A stretch of DNA of 64,000 nt, from positions 36,558-100,557 of the forward strand of contig DATAPD010000033.1 in the NCBI GenBank assembly GCA_036265385.1. The letters are read 5' to 3'. Shown piece by piece: positions 52,241-60,875 of this stretch (the first letter of the stretch is position 1; each line of letters starts with the position of its first letter). Source of the stretch: DATAPD01 sp036265385. Its GTDB lineage: Bacteria; Acidobacteriota; Terriglobia; Terriglobales; Acidobacteriaceae. A program made the translations under genes and the position numbers. The notes under the pieces were generated by a model. The model did not search any database, was not told the origin of the DNA, and saw only the letters and a list, made by a program, of their open reading frames with translations.

Positions 52241-53533
52241 ATGAAGAATCTTGTGCGCATGCTTGGATACTCAATTGTTTTGGTGATGATCGTGTGTGAA
52301 TTTGCGACGACAAGCGCGGCCGCGACCGGCGCGGTTCGTTGCGGGAAACTTCTCGACGTCAAAGCCGGCAAGATGCTCTCGGATCAGGTAGTTGTCTTCG
52401 ATGCGTCGGGACTGATCACGGGAGTGGGTCCAAGCTCGTCTATGGTCGTTCCAGCCGGGGTAAATGCAATTGATTTGTCAAAATCGACGTGTCTTCCCGG
52501 GCTGATTGACGTTCATACGCATCTTACGAGTGATCCACAGCACTCGGGATACAAAGGTCTAGGCATTTCAGTTCCGCGCCAGGCGGTCACAGGTGTCAAG
52601 AATGCCAGGCTTACGGTAGAAGCGGGGTTCACAACGATTAGAAATGTGGGTGCCGAAGAATTCACTGATGTCGCAGTCCGAGATGGAGTCAATGCTGGGG
52701 AAATAGTTGGACCCCGGATGATCGTTTCGGGTCCGGCGCTGGGTATCACCGGCGGCCACTGCGATGAGAACTTGCTGCCCTACGAATATCACTACAAAGG
52801 GCAAGGAGTCGCTGATGGGCCGTGGGCGGCGCGGGAAAAGGTGCGCGAAGTCATCAAATACGGTGCGGACGTTATCAAAATTTGCGCTTCAGGCGGCGTT
52901 CTGAGCAAAGGTGACCTGCCTGGCGCTCCGCAATACACTCCCGAAGAGATGCAGGCAATCGCCGCCGAAGCGCACAAACTCGGCAGGAAGGTTGCGGCGC
53001 ACGCACACGGCACGCAATCGATCAAAGAAGCTATTCAAGCGGGCATCGATTCAATCGAGCACTCAAGCCTGATCGATGATGAAGGGATTCGGTTGGCCAA
53101 AGAGCACGGCACATACCTCGTGTTCGATATCTACAACGATGATTACATTCTGGGTATGGGAGAAAAGGTCGGGATGCTCCCCGAGTCGATCGAGAAGGAA
53201 AGGAACTTGGGTAAGCTCCAACGAGCCAATTTTCGTAAGGCCTATGAAGCTGGGGCCAAATTAGCCTTTGGAACAGACTCGGGAGTCTATCCGCACGGCG
53301 ATAATGCGAAACAGTTCTCGAAGATGGTGGAATTTGGTATGAAGCCGATGGATGCTATCCAAGCTGCTACGGTTAATGCGGCGGATTTGATTGGCTGGGC
53401 TGATAAAGTTGGAGTGCTCGAAAAGGGCCATTTCGCAGACCTTATCGCCGTCGATGGAGATCCGCTGTCTGATATTAAAGTTTTGGAGAGCGTCAGGTTT
53501 GTCTTAAAGGGCGGAACTGTCATCAAGCAGTAA
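52241..53533 (+). CDS. Exported imidazolonepropionase-like amidohydrolase
   Basis: The 430-residue protein has a signal peptide (GYSIVLVMIVCEFATTSAAA). The amidohydrolase fold has metal ligands in GLIDVHTHLTSDP, AAHAHGTQSIKEAIQAGID, SIEHSSLIDDEG and LAFGTDSGVYPHGDNA. The group acts on Xaa-Pro-type dipeptides or related amides in the periplasm. Start 52241 follows GGGGAG and gives the signal peptide; the upstream frame has no support. It shares the promoter region of the divergent UbiD gene, and the ketosynthase follows after 40 bases. Confidence 0.92.
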   Translation: MKNLVRMLGYSIVLVMIVCEFATTSAAATGAVRCGKLLDVKAGKMLSDQVVVFDASGLITGVGPSSSMVVPAGVNAIDLSKSTCLPGLIDVHTHLTSDPQHSGYKGLGISVPRQAVTGVKNARLTVEAGFTTIRNVGAEEFTDVAVRDGVNAGEIVGPRMIVSGPALGITGGHCDENLLPYEYHYKGQGVADGPWAAREKVREVIKYGADVIKICASGGVLSKGDLPGAPQYTPEEMQAIAAEAHKLGRKVAAHAHGTQSIKEAIQAGIDSIEHSSLIDDEGIRLAKEHGTYLVFDIYNDDYILGMGEKVGMLPESIEKERNLGKLQRANFRKAYEAGAKLAFGTDSGVYPHGDNAKQFSKMVEFGMKPMDAIQAATVNAADLIGWADKVGVLEKGHFADLIAVDGDPLSDIKVLESVRFVLKGGTVIKQ

Positions 53534-53573
53534 GGGATTTTTTGGGGACGTGGAAAATGATGCGGGAGTGTGC

Positions 53574-54827
53574 GTGAAGCGACGGGTCGTGATCACTGGG
53601 ATGGGGGCTGTAAGTCCGAATGGAATCGGCAACACTGCTTTCGCTGATGCCATCCTTGCTGGAAAAAGCGGAGTCAGGAAGATTTCGCGCTTCGATGCAA
53701 GCGGCTTGGAAGTACAAATTGCGGGCGAGGTCCAAGGCTTCGACGAACTCGCATGGGTCGACAAACGGGACCGCAAGCATTGCGGCCGGGTGCTGCCTCT
53801 GGCCATTGCTGCCGCTGATGAAGCGCTACGCGATGCGGGGGTTGATGCGGCCAATCTCCCCATGTCCGAGCGCCAGCGCTTCGGCGTGATCTTCGGCTCG
53901 GGCGGAGGCGCACAGGAATTCACTGAAGAGCAGTACCGACTCTTCTTCAATGACTTGCATCGGCAGATGAGTCTGTTTTGCATTGCTGCCGGCGTACTCG
54001 GGACATTGTCTTCCGATCTCAGCATTCAATTTAACTTGCGTGGGCCTAGTCACGTCGTTACGACGGGCTGCACTTCTTCGACTGATGCCATGGCATATGC
54101 CACTCGTCAGATCGTGGGCGGGCGGGCGGATTGGGTACTTACCGGCGGCGCTGATGCTCCGATTTCCCTGGGAACGGTCAAGGGGTTCATCCTAATGAAA
54201 ATCCTGACCGAGTCTTGGAACGATGATCCGGAGAAGGGATCTCGCCCATTCTCAGTCGACCGCGATGGATTTGTTTTAGGTGAAGGCGCCTGGATGTATG
54301 TACTGGAGGAGTATGAGCATGCCAAGGCACGCGGAGCGAAAATTCTTGCGGAAGTACTTGGCTACGGTTCGACCTGTGAGGCTTTTCATCGAGTGCGGCT
54401 GCAAGAGTGCGGCGAAGAGCCAGCTCGCGCTATCCAGTTAGCCATGGCGAACGCAGGCATCGGTCCTCAAGACGTTAATTATGTGAATTTACATGGGACG
54501 TCCACGCAGTTGAATGATCGGATCGAGACGCGGGCCTTAAAACTTGCGTTAGGCGAGGCTCGCGCCCGAGAGGTTCCGATGTCCGCGCTGAAATCTCAGA
54601 TTGGGCATCCTCAAGGTGCTTGCGGGGCGGCCGGAGTTGCCGCCACGCTCATCGCGATGCAAAGTGGACGGGTTGCTCCAACACTGAACCTGGTCAATCG
54701 CGATCCGGAGTGTGATCTCGACTACGTGCCAGAACCTGGTCGTTCCATCGAAATCGAACATGCAATTTGCAACTGCATCGCGTTCGGGTCGAAAAATTCC
54801 GCGCTGATCTTGCGGAAAACTGCATGA
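53574..54827 (+). CDS. FabF-like beta-ketoacyl synthase
   Basis: The 417-residue condensing enzyme starts VKRRVVITGMGAVSPNG. The catalytic Cys is in TTGCTSSTDAMAY (about residue 166), and the two His in NLHGTSTQLND (about 306) and QIGHPQGACGAAG (about 344). This is the Cys-His-His triad of KAS I/II. It extends acyl-ACP with malonyl-ACP. No acp or other fab genes adjoin, so it may serve a secondary pathway. The C-terminal NCIAFGSKNSALILRK is a typical KAS II end. GTG 53574 is chosen because GGGAG lies 5 bases before it; GTG 53550 is an alternative. Confidence 0.92.
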   Translation: MKRRVVITGMGAVSPNGIGNTAFADAILAGKSGVRKISRFDASGLEVQIAGEVQGFDELAWVDKRDRKHCGRVLPLAIAAADEALRDAGVDAANLPMSERQRFGVIFGSGGGAQEFTEEQYRLFFNDLHRQMSLFCIAAGVLGTLSSDLSIQFNLRGPSHVVTTGCTSSTDAMAYATRQIVGGRADWVLTGGADAPISLGTVKGFILMKILTESWNDDPEKGSRPFSVDRDGFVLGEGAWMYVLEEYEHAKARGAKILAEVLGYGSTCEAFHRVRLQECGEEPARAIQLAMANAGIGPQDVNYVNLHGTSTQLNDRIETRALKLALGEARAREVPMSALKSQIGHPQGACGAAGVAATLIAMQSGRVAPTLNLVNRDPECDLDYVPEPGRSIEIEHAICNCIAFGSKNSALILRKTA

Positions 54828-54830
54828 AAA

Positions 54831-54856
54831 GGCCCGAAGTTTGTGCGCTTCGGGCT
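54831..54856 (-). terminator. Terminator of the charged coiled-coil gene
   Basis: AGCCCGAAG and CTTCGGGCC pair across an 8-base loop on the minus strand and are followed by TTTT. It lies 19 bases after the stop of the minus-strand gene and right after the ketosynthase stop, so it may work for both. Confidence 0.7.
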
Positions 54857-54874
54857 AAATGATTAATTGTTCTT

Positions 54875-55285
54875 TCAGTGAGCAGCTTGCTGTTGCTGCT
54901 CAGTTTTCTTTTTTTCTTTCCATTTCCCCTTATTGTCTTTCCTGATGTCGTTCTCGTCTCGTTTTACATCTTGCCAGTCTCCGCGACGTTCATGGTTGTC
55001 TTTATGGAGCTCAGCGATAGCCTCATCAAGCTTTTGTTTACTCTCTCTTGCTTGCGGGCTATGTGCTCCGAATTTCTTGATGTCGGCTTGGTATTGGTGG
55101 CGAAGAGCGGTGATATGCGCCTGGTCGGACCTGTATTCAGCGCGATCTTTCGAGATATCAGTTTCTTCCCTTCGGATATCGGCTTTATCTTGCCGAACAG
55201 AATTATTTGTGTTTTGGGAGAGAGCTCCTGTGGATACAAACACAGCCACAAGAAGGACGCCCAGAAAGGTGCTCAAGTTCCTCAT
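54875..55285 (-). CDS. Exported charged coiled-coil protein
   Basis: The 136-residue protein has a signal peptide (MRNLSTFLGVLLVAVFVSTGALS). The body is Asp/Arg/Lys/Gln-rich and helical, with DKADIRREETDISKDRAEYR-type heptads, ARESKQKLDEAIAELHKDN, and a final EKKKTEQQQQAAH tail. No fold or function is recognised. It stands alone with its own terminator. Such small charged exported coiled coils are frequent in this type of genome. Confidence 0.7.
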   Translation of the reverse strand: MRNLSTFLGVLLVAVFVSTGALSQNTNNSVRQDKADIRREETDISKDRAEYRSDQAHITALRHQYQADIKKFGAHSPQARESKQKLDEAIAELHKDNHERRGDWQDVKRDENDIRKDNKGKWKEKKKTEQQQQAAH

Positions 55286-55472
55286 GTTTACGTAAACTCC
55301 TTTTGGTTTGAGGACGCCCCGATACGCAATTAAACACCGACTTAATGAATTAGTCTCGCTCAGAAGTACAACCTATGTATTGGGATGGCACCCGGGCCCC
55401 GAAGTTCATGGTCTGTAAAGGGTGTATCGCCTGCAATAAGCGCTACGGATCCAGCGGCCCGAGCCTTGGAAA

Positions 55473-56228
55473 TCACGGTATATCCGAAACTGCGCCTGCG
55501 ACGCTAGCCCACGCCCTCGAGCGGGGATCGATCAGGTCAAAGTGATCCGCGCCTTGAATCTCAAGGAAGCGAACATCCTCTTTCGCTCGTTTCTTTTTTT
55601 CCGCGTAGTCCCTGCTAAATACCACAGGCACAATGTCATCAGCCGAACCGTGAATGATGATTTGCCTCATTGTTGTTGGAAGGTTCAGCTGCATGGGATC
55701 AGCTTCGCAATACCGCAATGGAACTTCGGATGGCTTCCCGCCCAGGTATTGTACGACAGCGTCATTGCTGAGGCGCAGTTCATAAGCGCGCTGCAGGTCG
55801 AGCACTCCCGCTAAAGTCACTGCTGCGGCAACAGGCTCGTGAGCAGCCGTGGCTAGTGCAAGTTGCCCGCCCGCTGAGTGTCCCAACAGGATAATGCGCC
55901 TCTTCTGGAGTTCGGCATCTTCCCTTATACGCTGGAGCGCCTGGCGGATGTCTTGTAGAGACCCAGGCCAGCCTCCACCATTGTCTCCAACGCGTCGATA
56001 TTCCAAATTGACTGTCGGTAGCCCTTGAGCCGTCAGCGCAGCACACAAGTGTCCAGCGTGCAGTAAGTCATATTTCGCCCGCCAAAAACCACCATGGATA
56101 TTAACGATTACGCTTTTAGCGGATCCAGACTTCGGATAGCGCAGGTCGGCGAAATGCTGAGGGGCTTCGCCGTACCGGATGCGTTTGTCCGCCGGTGGGG
56201 GAGGAAGGCTGAGGATATCCTCTGACAT
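55473..56228 (-). CDS. Alpha/beta hydrolase (BD-FAE/formamidase-like)
   Basis: The 251-residue cytosolic protein has the oxyanion motif VIVNIHGGFWRAKYD, the nucleophile in ILLGHSAGGQLAL, the acid in IIHGSADDIVPVVF and His in GADHFDLIDPRS. The pattern is that of esterases such as kynurenine formamidase and bacterial feruloyl-esterase-like proteins. The substrate is not predictable, and no kynurenine genes lie nearby. The small 82-residue gene lies 30 bases upstream on the same strand. Confidence 0.88.
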   Translation of the reverse strand: MSEDILSLPPPPADKRIRYGEAPQHFADLRYPKSGSAKSVIVNIHGGFWRAKYDLLHAGHLCAALTAQGLPTVNLEYRRVGDNGGGWPGSLQDIRQALQRIREDAELQKRRIILLGHSAGGQLALATAAHEPVAAAVTLAGVLDLQRAYELRLSNDAVVQYLGGKPSEVPLRYCEADPMQLNLPTTMRQIIIHGSADDIVPVVFSRDYAEKKKRAKEDVRFLEIQGADHFDLIDPRSRAWASVAGAVSDIP

Positions 56229-56258
56229 TAGAATCTAAGGACCGTGCGGTTGTTTCTG

Positions 56259-56507
56259 CTATTGATCCTTCAGTTTGAGTTTTGATTTGTTTTCATCAAG
56301 AAAGGCTTTGAGGTCCTCGGCTGCACCGAGAAGGCGACTCCATTGCTCATAATAAAGAGTCACGGGAAAACGACCCAAACCATACACGCTCACACCACCT
56401 TTTTCGCTCACTCGAAATTCCATTGCTCCCGAGCGCTTCTTGTTTTCCACCTGTTTTTCGAGCTGAGATAAGCGAGCTTTTAGTTCTTCATAGGTTGGTT
56501 CAGACAT
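56259..56507 (-). CDS. Small protein with N-terminal coiled coil
   Basis: The 82-residue protein begins MSEPTYEELKARLSQLEKQV (coiled coil). A compact part follows (GAMEFRVSEKGGVSVYGLGR, then LYYEQWSRLLGAAEDLKAFL). It looks like a real small gene because of its composition and the conserved-looking YGLGRFPVTLYYEQW segment. The function is unknown. It probably shares a transcript with the hydrolase 30 bases downstream. Confidence 0.7.
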   Translation of the reverse strand: MSEPTYEELKARLSQLEKQVENKKRSGAMEFRVSEKGGVSVYGLGRFPVTLYYEQWSRLLGAAEDLKAFLDENKSKLKLKDQ

Positions 56508-56626
56508 ATGAGTCCTCGATGAAAATGGTTTGTACCTTACCCATCATAGGTTCAGGAGGTGCGATACGTCGAGCGGAGTCATTCGTCGTGGGTGCGCTGA
56601 AGTTCGTGTCTCAACGTCACCTGATT

Positions 56627-58912
56627 TCAAAAATAGCGGCCAACCTTGAAATAGAATTTGCTGTGCCCGCGATCGCCAACCGCACCTCCGAAAACGACTG
56701 GTCCAAGAAAAGTTTGGATAAGGACCGCAACGTTGCCATCCATCGGAAGATCCGAGGCGAAATTTCCGAAATATGCCTTCCCGATTTCATAATTTGCGAT
56801 GAGATACATGTTGCGACCAAGAAGCGGAGTTAACTCCCGCAGGCGCCGAATGTAGCCGCCTTGAAGCAAGTAGTACTGCCTCGTCAGGAACGTGTTCGTA
56901 CCGTATGCGGATAGTCGCAGTGGGCCTCCTAGGGAAAACGGTGGTACTCCAACGTCATCAAATCCAAAGGTCGTTCCACCGGAGGCCAGCAGGAACACGG
57001 ATGACGGTTGATTCACTCGGTGGAATAACTGGGATTGGAGTTCAACCACAGGAAACGCATCTTGGGCCAAAGGGTTTGAGTCATAAAAGCGAAATGAAGA
57101 CTCAAGTCGATATCCTTGCCGGGGAACGGAGCGGTCATCCGTTCGGTCAAGTTGATAGAGCATGCGAGTGAATCCCTGCCGACCACCCACGTTCGGAAAC
57201 TCTGCTAGGCCGATGTTACGGCTCAGTTTGAAGTCCTCAAGTTGATACCCGATTCGCAGTTCCGAGTACCGGTTGAAGGCGATGCCCATGTCTATTCCGC
57301 CCCCGAGATTGCGCTCCCGGTAGGCAGCAATCCTGTTGTCGCCGTCATATAGGTCGAAAGGAGTGCTGCTGGCAAAGAGTCGTGGTGCAACAAACCATTT
57401 TCCGAGCCGATCGATCGGTCGATAATATTCGGACGCTATTCCATACTCCGATCCGACGATGACATCATTGCGCCATTCAGCACCGAATTTTCCAAAGTCG
57501 AAAAACGTGAGACGCGCTCCTACACTGAGGCGAACATTGTTGTAATCGGAACCATCGACCTGAACGAGTGGTTTAACGATGGGAGAACCGTAATCCTTTT
57601 GATCAGCGTGAATCAGCAAGCCTGGCTTGCCATCTTTATGGATGAGTTGAAAACCGGCGCGAGAAAAACGGCCTAAGCCGGTGATTTCCGTCAGTTGACC
57701 ATTGATTTCGTCAAAATCGAGCGGTTTGCCAACATCATCAGCAAGGTTTTTTTCCAGAGCCTTCGTTGTCGACGGATCTGCCCCCGTAACTTCAATAAAC
57801 TCCGGCACAGGAGGGTGCGCAGCACGGCGTGCTCTCTCTGCTGCGAACGCGTTCCAATCAGCGTCGCTCAGAGCAAAGCGGGAAAGAACAGCTTTGCGTT
57901 CTTCCGATCCCTCGAATCCCAGGTCGATGATCTTTTCCGCGGCAGTGTAGTCAGTGCTGGTGTAGTCCTGCGTGTGGACTTGGATGACGAGATCAGCCCT
58001 ACGCATGCTTTCGAGTTCATTGACCGAGATACCCACGCTGATAGCTCGCTGTAGCACGCCAAAAGCAGACAAAGGAACATTTGGATCAAGCGGCTTAGTC
58101 TGTAAATTAACGGCAATGACAACATCAGCTCCCATGCTGCGTGCAACGTCCACGGGCAGGTTTTTGAGAAGGCCACCATCGACCAAAATCTTACCGTCTC
58201 GTCTTACCGGACTGAAAATTGCGGGCAAAGACATCGTCGCACGGAGGGCTTCGGACAGCGAGCCGCGGTCAAAGACGACTGCAGTTCCGCTGACAAGGTC
58301 AGTCGCGACACAGCGAAACGGCGTCGGTAACTCATCGAAGCTGTGCAATTCCGTATACGGATAGGCGATGCGGTCCAGAATCAATCCTACTTCGTGACCG
58401 CTATTGAAGCCGCTTGGTAAGACAGCCGAGCGATCTTTGAATCCAAACTCCAGAGTTGCTGGATAATCACGAGCATCTTCTTTCCTACGAAAACCAAGGT
58501 CATCGTAGGGGATGTCATTGTTTAACGCCGAATACCAATTCACACCCTTTAAGAACTGCCGAATTTCGACAGAGGACCGACCTGTTGCATACAGGCCTCC
58601 GACCAAACCTCCCATGCTTGTGCCTGCCACGTAGTCGATAGGAATGTGGTGCTCATCGAACCAGCGTAGTACCCCAACGTGTGCCAGGCCGAGCGCACCT
58701 CCTCCTTCAAGAACCAATGCGATACGGGGTCGACCAGCTGGAGTTGAACGTGCGACCTGCTGTTCAGGAGGAGCGGCGTCCTGAGATTGAGTCGCATCGG
58801 TGGCGGATTGGTCTTGCGACGATCGAACTTGTGCCCCAGAGGGCGGCGCCTCTTGCGCAAAGAGGCTCAGGGAAATCAGGATCAATGCAATGAGACCTTG
58901 AAAGATTTTCAT
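56627..58912 (-). CDS. Type Vd secreted patatin (PlpD-like phospholipase)
   Basis: The 761-residue protein has a signal peptide, a short Gln/Ser-rich linker and a patatin phospholipase domain (about 60-270). The oxyanion motif is LVLEGGGALGLAHVGVLRW, the nucleophile GTSMGGLVG and the catalytic Asp VDGGLLKNLP. A POTRA-like domain (about 375-445) and a 16-strand-type outer-membrane barrel follow. The chain ends in FYFKVGRYF, a proper BAM signal with terminal Phe. This is the layout of type Vd autotransporters, where the barrel carries the lipase to the surface. Start 58912 (MKIFQGL) gives the signal peptide. Two hairpins with a T-run lie between it and the preceding gene. Confidence 0.92.
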   Translation of the reverse strand: MKIFQGLIALILISLSLFAQEAPPSGAQVRSSQDQSATDATQSQDAAPPEQQVARSTPAGRPRIALVLEGGGALGLAHVGVLRWFDEHHIPIDYVAGTSMGGLVGGLYATGRSSVEIRQFLKGVNWYSALNNDIPYDDLGFRRKEDARDYPATLEFGFKDRSAVLPSGFNSGHEVGLILDRIAYPYTELHSFDELPTPFRCVATDLVSGTAVVFDRGSLSEALRATMSLPAIFSPVRRDGKILVDGGLLKNLPVDVARSMGADVVIAVNLQTKPLDPNVPLSAFGVLQRAISVGISVNELESMRRADLVIQVHTQDYTSTDYTAAEKIIDLGFEGSEERKAVLSRFALSDADWNAFAAERARRAAHPPVPEFIEVTGADPSTTKALEKNLADDVGKPLDFDEINGQLTEITGLGRFSRAGFQLIHKDGKPGLLIHADQKDYGSPIVKPLVQVDGSDYNNVRLSVGARLTFFDFGKFGAEWRNDVIVGSEYGIASEYYRPIDRLGKWFVAPRLFASSTPFDLYDGDNRIAAYRERNLGGGIDMGIAFNRYSELRIGYQLEDFKLSRNIGLAEFPNVGGRQGFTRMLYQLDRTDDRSVPRQGYRLESSFRFYDSNPLAQDAFPVVELQSQLFHRVNQPSSVFLLASGGTTFGFDDVGVPPFSLGGPLRLSAYGTNTFLTRQYYLLQGGYIRRLRELTPLLGRNMYLIANYEIGKAYFGNFASDLPMDGNVAVLIQTFLGPVVFGGAVGDRGHSKFYFKVGRYF

Positions 58913-58930
58913 AAACGAGTGATCCAAGCA

Positions 58931-58992
58931 AAAAAATTTGTCGGGCTGAGTAGCCCGGATGAGATAAAGGCCGACAGGGTAGCTGTCGGCCT
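58931..58992 (-). terminator. Tandem terminator hairpins before the patatin gene
   Basis: On the minus strand AGGCCGACAG pairs with CTGTCGGCCT (58968-58992). A second hairpin CGGGCT/AGCCCG (58942-58956) then precedes an ACAAATTTTTTT tract (58931-58940). Two terminators in a row end the upstream gene, yet sit within 20 bases of the patatin start. The patatin promoter must overlap them or depend on read-through. Confidence 0.7.
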
Positions 58993-59017
58993 CGCCCAAA
59001 GAATCACACAGAGCCAA

Positions 59018-59863
59018 CTACGGAATGCGGAGGTTGTCACCCTCTCGAACACTGACACTCCTTCTTCGTCCTTGGTAGATGTAGTCCACCCAAAGTTCCT
59101 TGGTGCGACCGGGAGCAGGATCGAATCCGAAAAGGTCGTTGTTCACCCGCACGGACAGGCCGTTACCGTTTGTCATTCCCTGCAGTCTCTGGGTCACGTC
59201 CCTTCCCTGTCGCCCAAGCCCATATCGGGCGGAGATAATCCGGATGCTCTGCCAATTGCCACCTCCCCAACCGGGTCCCGGATTACCCAATCGTGGTGAA
59301 GCAACTTGTTCAAAGGGAGTGTTGGGCGGGATCCTGTAATTCACCATAATGTCGCGCATGCGGCGCTCCATGCTTTGGATCTCACCCCAGTCGTTACGAC
59401 GTTGATACTCGAGCCAACGGCTGTAATAGCTATCGAATTTACTTTGCCATTCCGGCGCTAAAACACCGTGATAACCCCACTGTCCACCACCGCCACCACC
59501 CCAACCTGGTCCGCCAGGGTTCCAGCCCCCACCGTTGCCGTAATCGCGAATCTGCAAATAAACGTTTTGGCCTTCGCGGAATCGCATCTCTTGCGTCCGA
59601 CCGTTCCACTCCCGCACGCGCAGGCGAAGTTCCTTGGACTGGCCTGGTGCTGGATCGCCGCCAAGAGCACTATTATTCACTGTGAAGTTAAGCAGTCCGT
59701 TTTTAACCATTGACTGAACGCGACCTGTGACGTTTTGGCGACGCGGTCCAGCGCCGTAGTCAGCGCTGATGATCGATCGCTGCGCGGCGGCCGTGACACT
59801 CAGGCATATCGCAACAATTGCAAAGGAGAAAAGGCCCCCGACCTTTCTTATAACCGTATACAT
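59018..59863 (-). CDS. Exported protein with two DUF3395-like modules
   Basis: The 281-residue protein has a signal peptide (FSFAIVAICLSVTAAAQ). Two similar ~75-residue beta-rich modules follow: ISADYGAGPRRQNVTGRVQS with NNSALGGDPAPGQSKELRLRV, and ISARYGLGRQGRDVTQRLQG with NNDLFGFDPAPGRTKELWVD. Between them lies a Gly/Trp-rich linker (WNPGGPGWGGGGGGQWGYHG) and a helical segment. The modules resemble the C-terminal domain of DNAJC11 (DUF3395), whose function is poorly known. The gene lies upstream of the patatin gene, separated by two terminators. A surface-binding role is speculative. Confidence 0.65.
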   Translation of the reverse strand: MYTVIRKVGGLFSFAIVAICLSVTAAAQRSIISADYGAGPRRQNVTGRVQSMVKNGLLNFTVNNSALGGDPAPGQSKELRLRVREWNGRTQEMRFREGQNVYLQIRDYGNGGGWNPGGPGWGGGGGGQWGYHGVLAPEWQSKFDSYYSRWLEYQRRNDWGEIQSMERRMRDIMVNYRIPPNTPFEQVASPRLGNPGPGWGGGNWQSIRIISARYGLGRQGRDVTQRLQGMTNGNGLSVRVNNDLFGFDPAPGRTKELWVDYIYQGRRRSVSVREGDNLRIP

Positions 59864-60146
59864 ACCGTCTCCTCGAATGTGGTGAACTCAATCCCTTATC
59901 AGAATCCCTGTGAATGAACTTGCTGGGGACGCAGAATAGTACCTTCCTGAGTCGAGGAGAACAATAGTGCAATGGATTCGCAGATGATGTGAGGAAACTG
60001 TGATTCAACTTTGTTCCTATAGAGAAAAATCAATGCTGGACTGACTGATGAACTGTTGCGGGAAGTAATTCAATCTATCAATTTGTTGAGAAAATTCTTC
60101 TGACGTCCCCGTACAATATGAAAACCGGTCACTTTCAGCGGCTGCC

Positions 60147-60611
60147 ATGAAAAGAGAAGTACGTGTCCATCGACGGGCGGCGGGATTCACGCTGATTGAA
60201 TTAATTGTTGCAGCAACGATCCTTGTCATTCTGACGGCCATGATTCTGCCTACGGCACGTCTCGCAATTCGGCGCGAAAAGGAACGTGAGTTGAAATCTG
60301 CGTTGCGCGATATGCGCGAGGCAATCGACCGTTACAAAGACGCTGCGGATCGCGGCGCCTTCAACAAAACGGATACGAATGGATATCCCCCAGATTTGGA
60401 AACTTTGGTCAAAGGAGTCGAGGTCAATGGCAAAAAGGTGCGGTTTTTACGCGCCATCCCGACCGACCCGATGACTGGAAAAGCTGAATGGGGGATGCAC
60501 TCCATGGAAGATGATCCTGAGTCCGATTCGTGGGATGGCAAAAGTGTCTGGGATGTCTACACCCTGTCTCAGGACACTGGATTAGATGGGACTCGCTATC
60601 GTAGTTGGTAA
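60147..60611 (+). CDS. GspG-like type II pseudopilin
   Basis: The 154-residue protein has a prepilin leader cleaved before Phe in RRAAGFTLIELIVAATILVI, with the essential Glu5. The C-terminal part reads YPPDLETLVKGVE, RAIPTDPMTGKAEWGM and GKSVWDVYTLSQDTGLDG, the GspG pattern in a calcium-loop region. It would be the major pseudopilin of a type II secretion or related pilus system. Other gsp genes are absent from the window. It lies alone after a 283-base divergent region. Confidence 0.85.
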   Translation: MKREVRVHRRAAGFTLIELIVAATILVILTAMILPTARLAIRREKERELKSALRDMREAIDRYKDAADRGAFNKTDTNGYPPDLETLVKGVEVNGKKVRFLRAIPTDPMTGKAEWGMHSMEDDPESDSWDGKSVWDVYTLSQDTGLDGTRYRSW

Positions 60612-60875
60612 AAGCTTCTGATCCAAAGCCTAATGCTGCCGAATCAACCTATCATGGTTGTTCTCTGTCAACTAGGATGACTGCAGGCTTTTCGCTGGAG
60701 TCTGGAGTATAGGCGGTACTTGTCTGTGGGTTGCCGAAAGAGGGGGCAATCTGGCGTTTCATCGAAGTTGATGGGGTAGAGTTTTAGGCAATGCGTGCTA
60801 CCCTCAGGTAAAGTGGGTGCCGGGTTCATCTTGTCACAAGGTCCATTTCTCTTCGTAAGATATCAGTCCTAAGTG

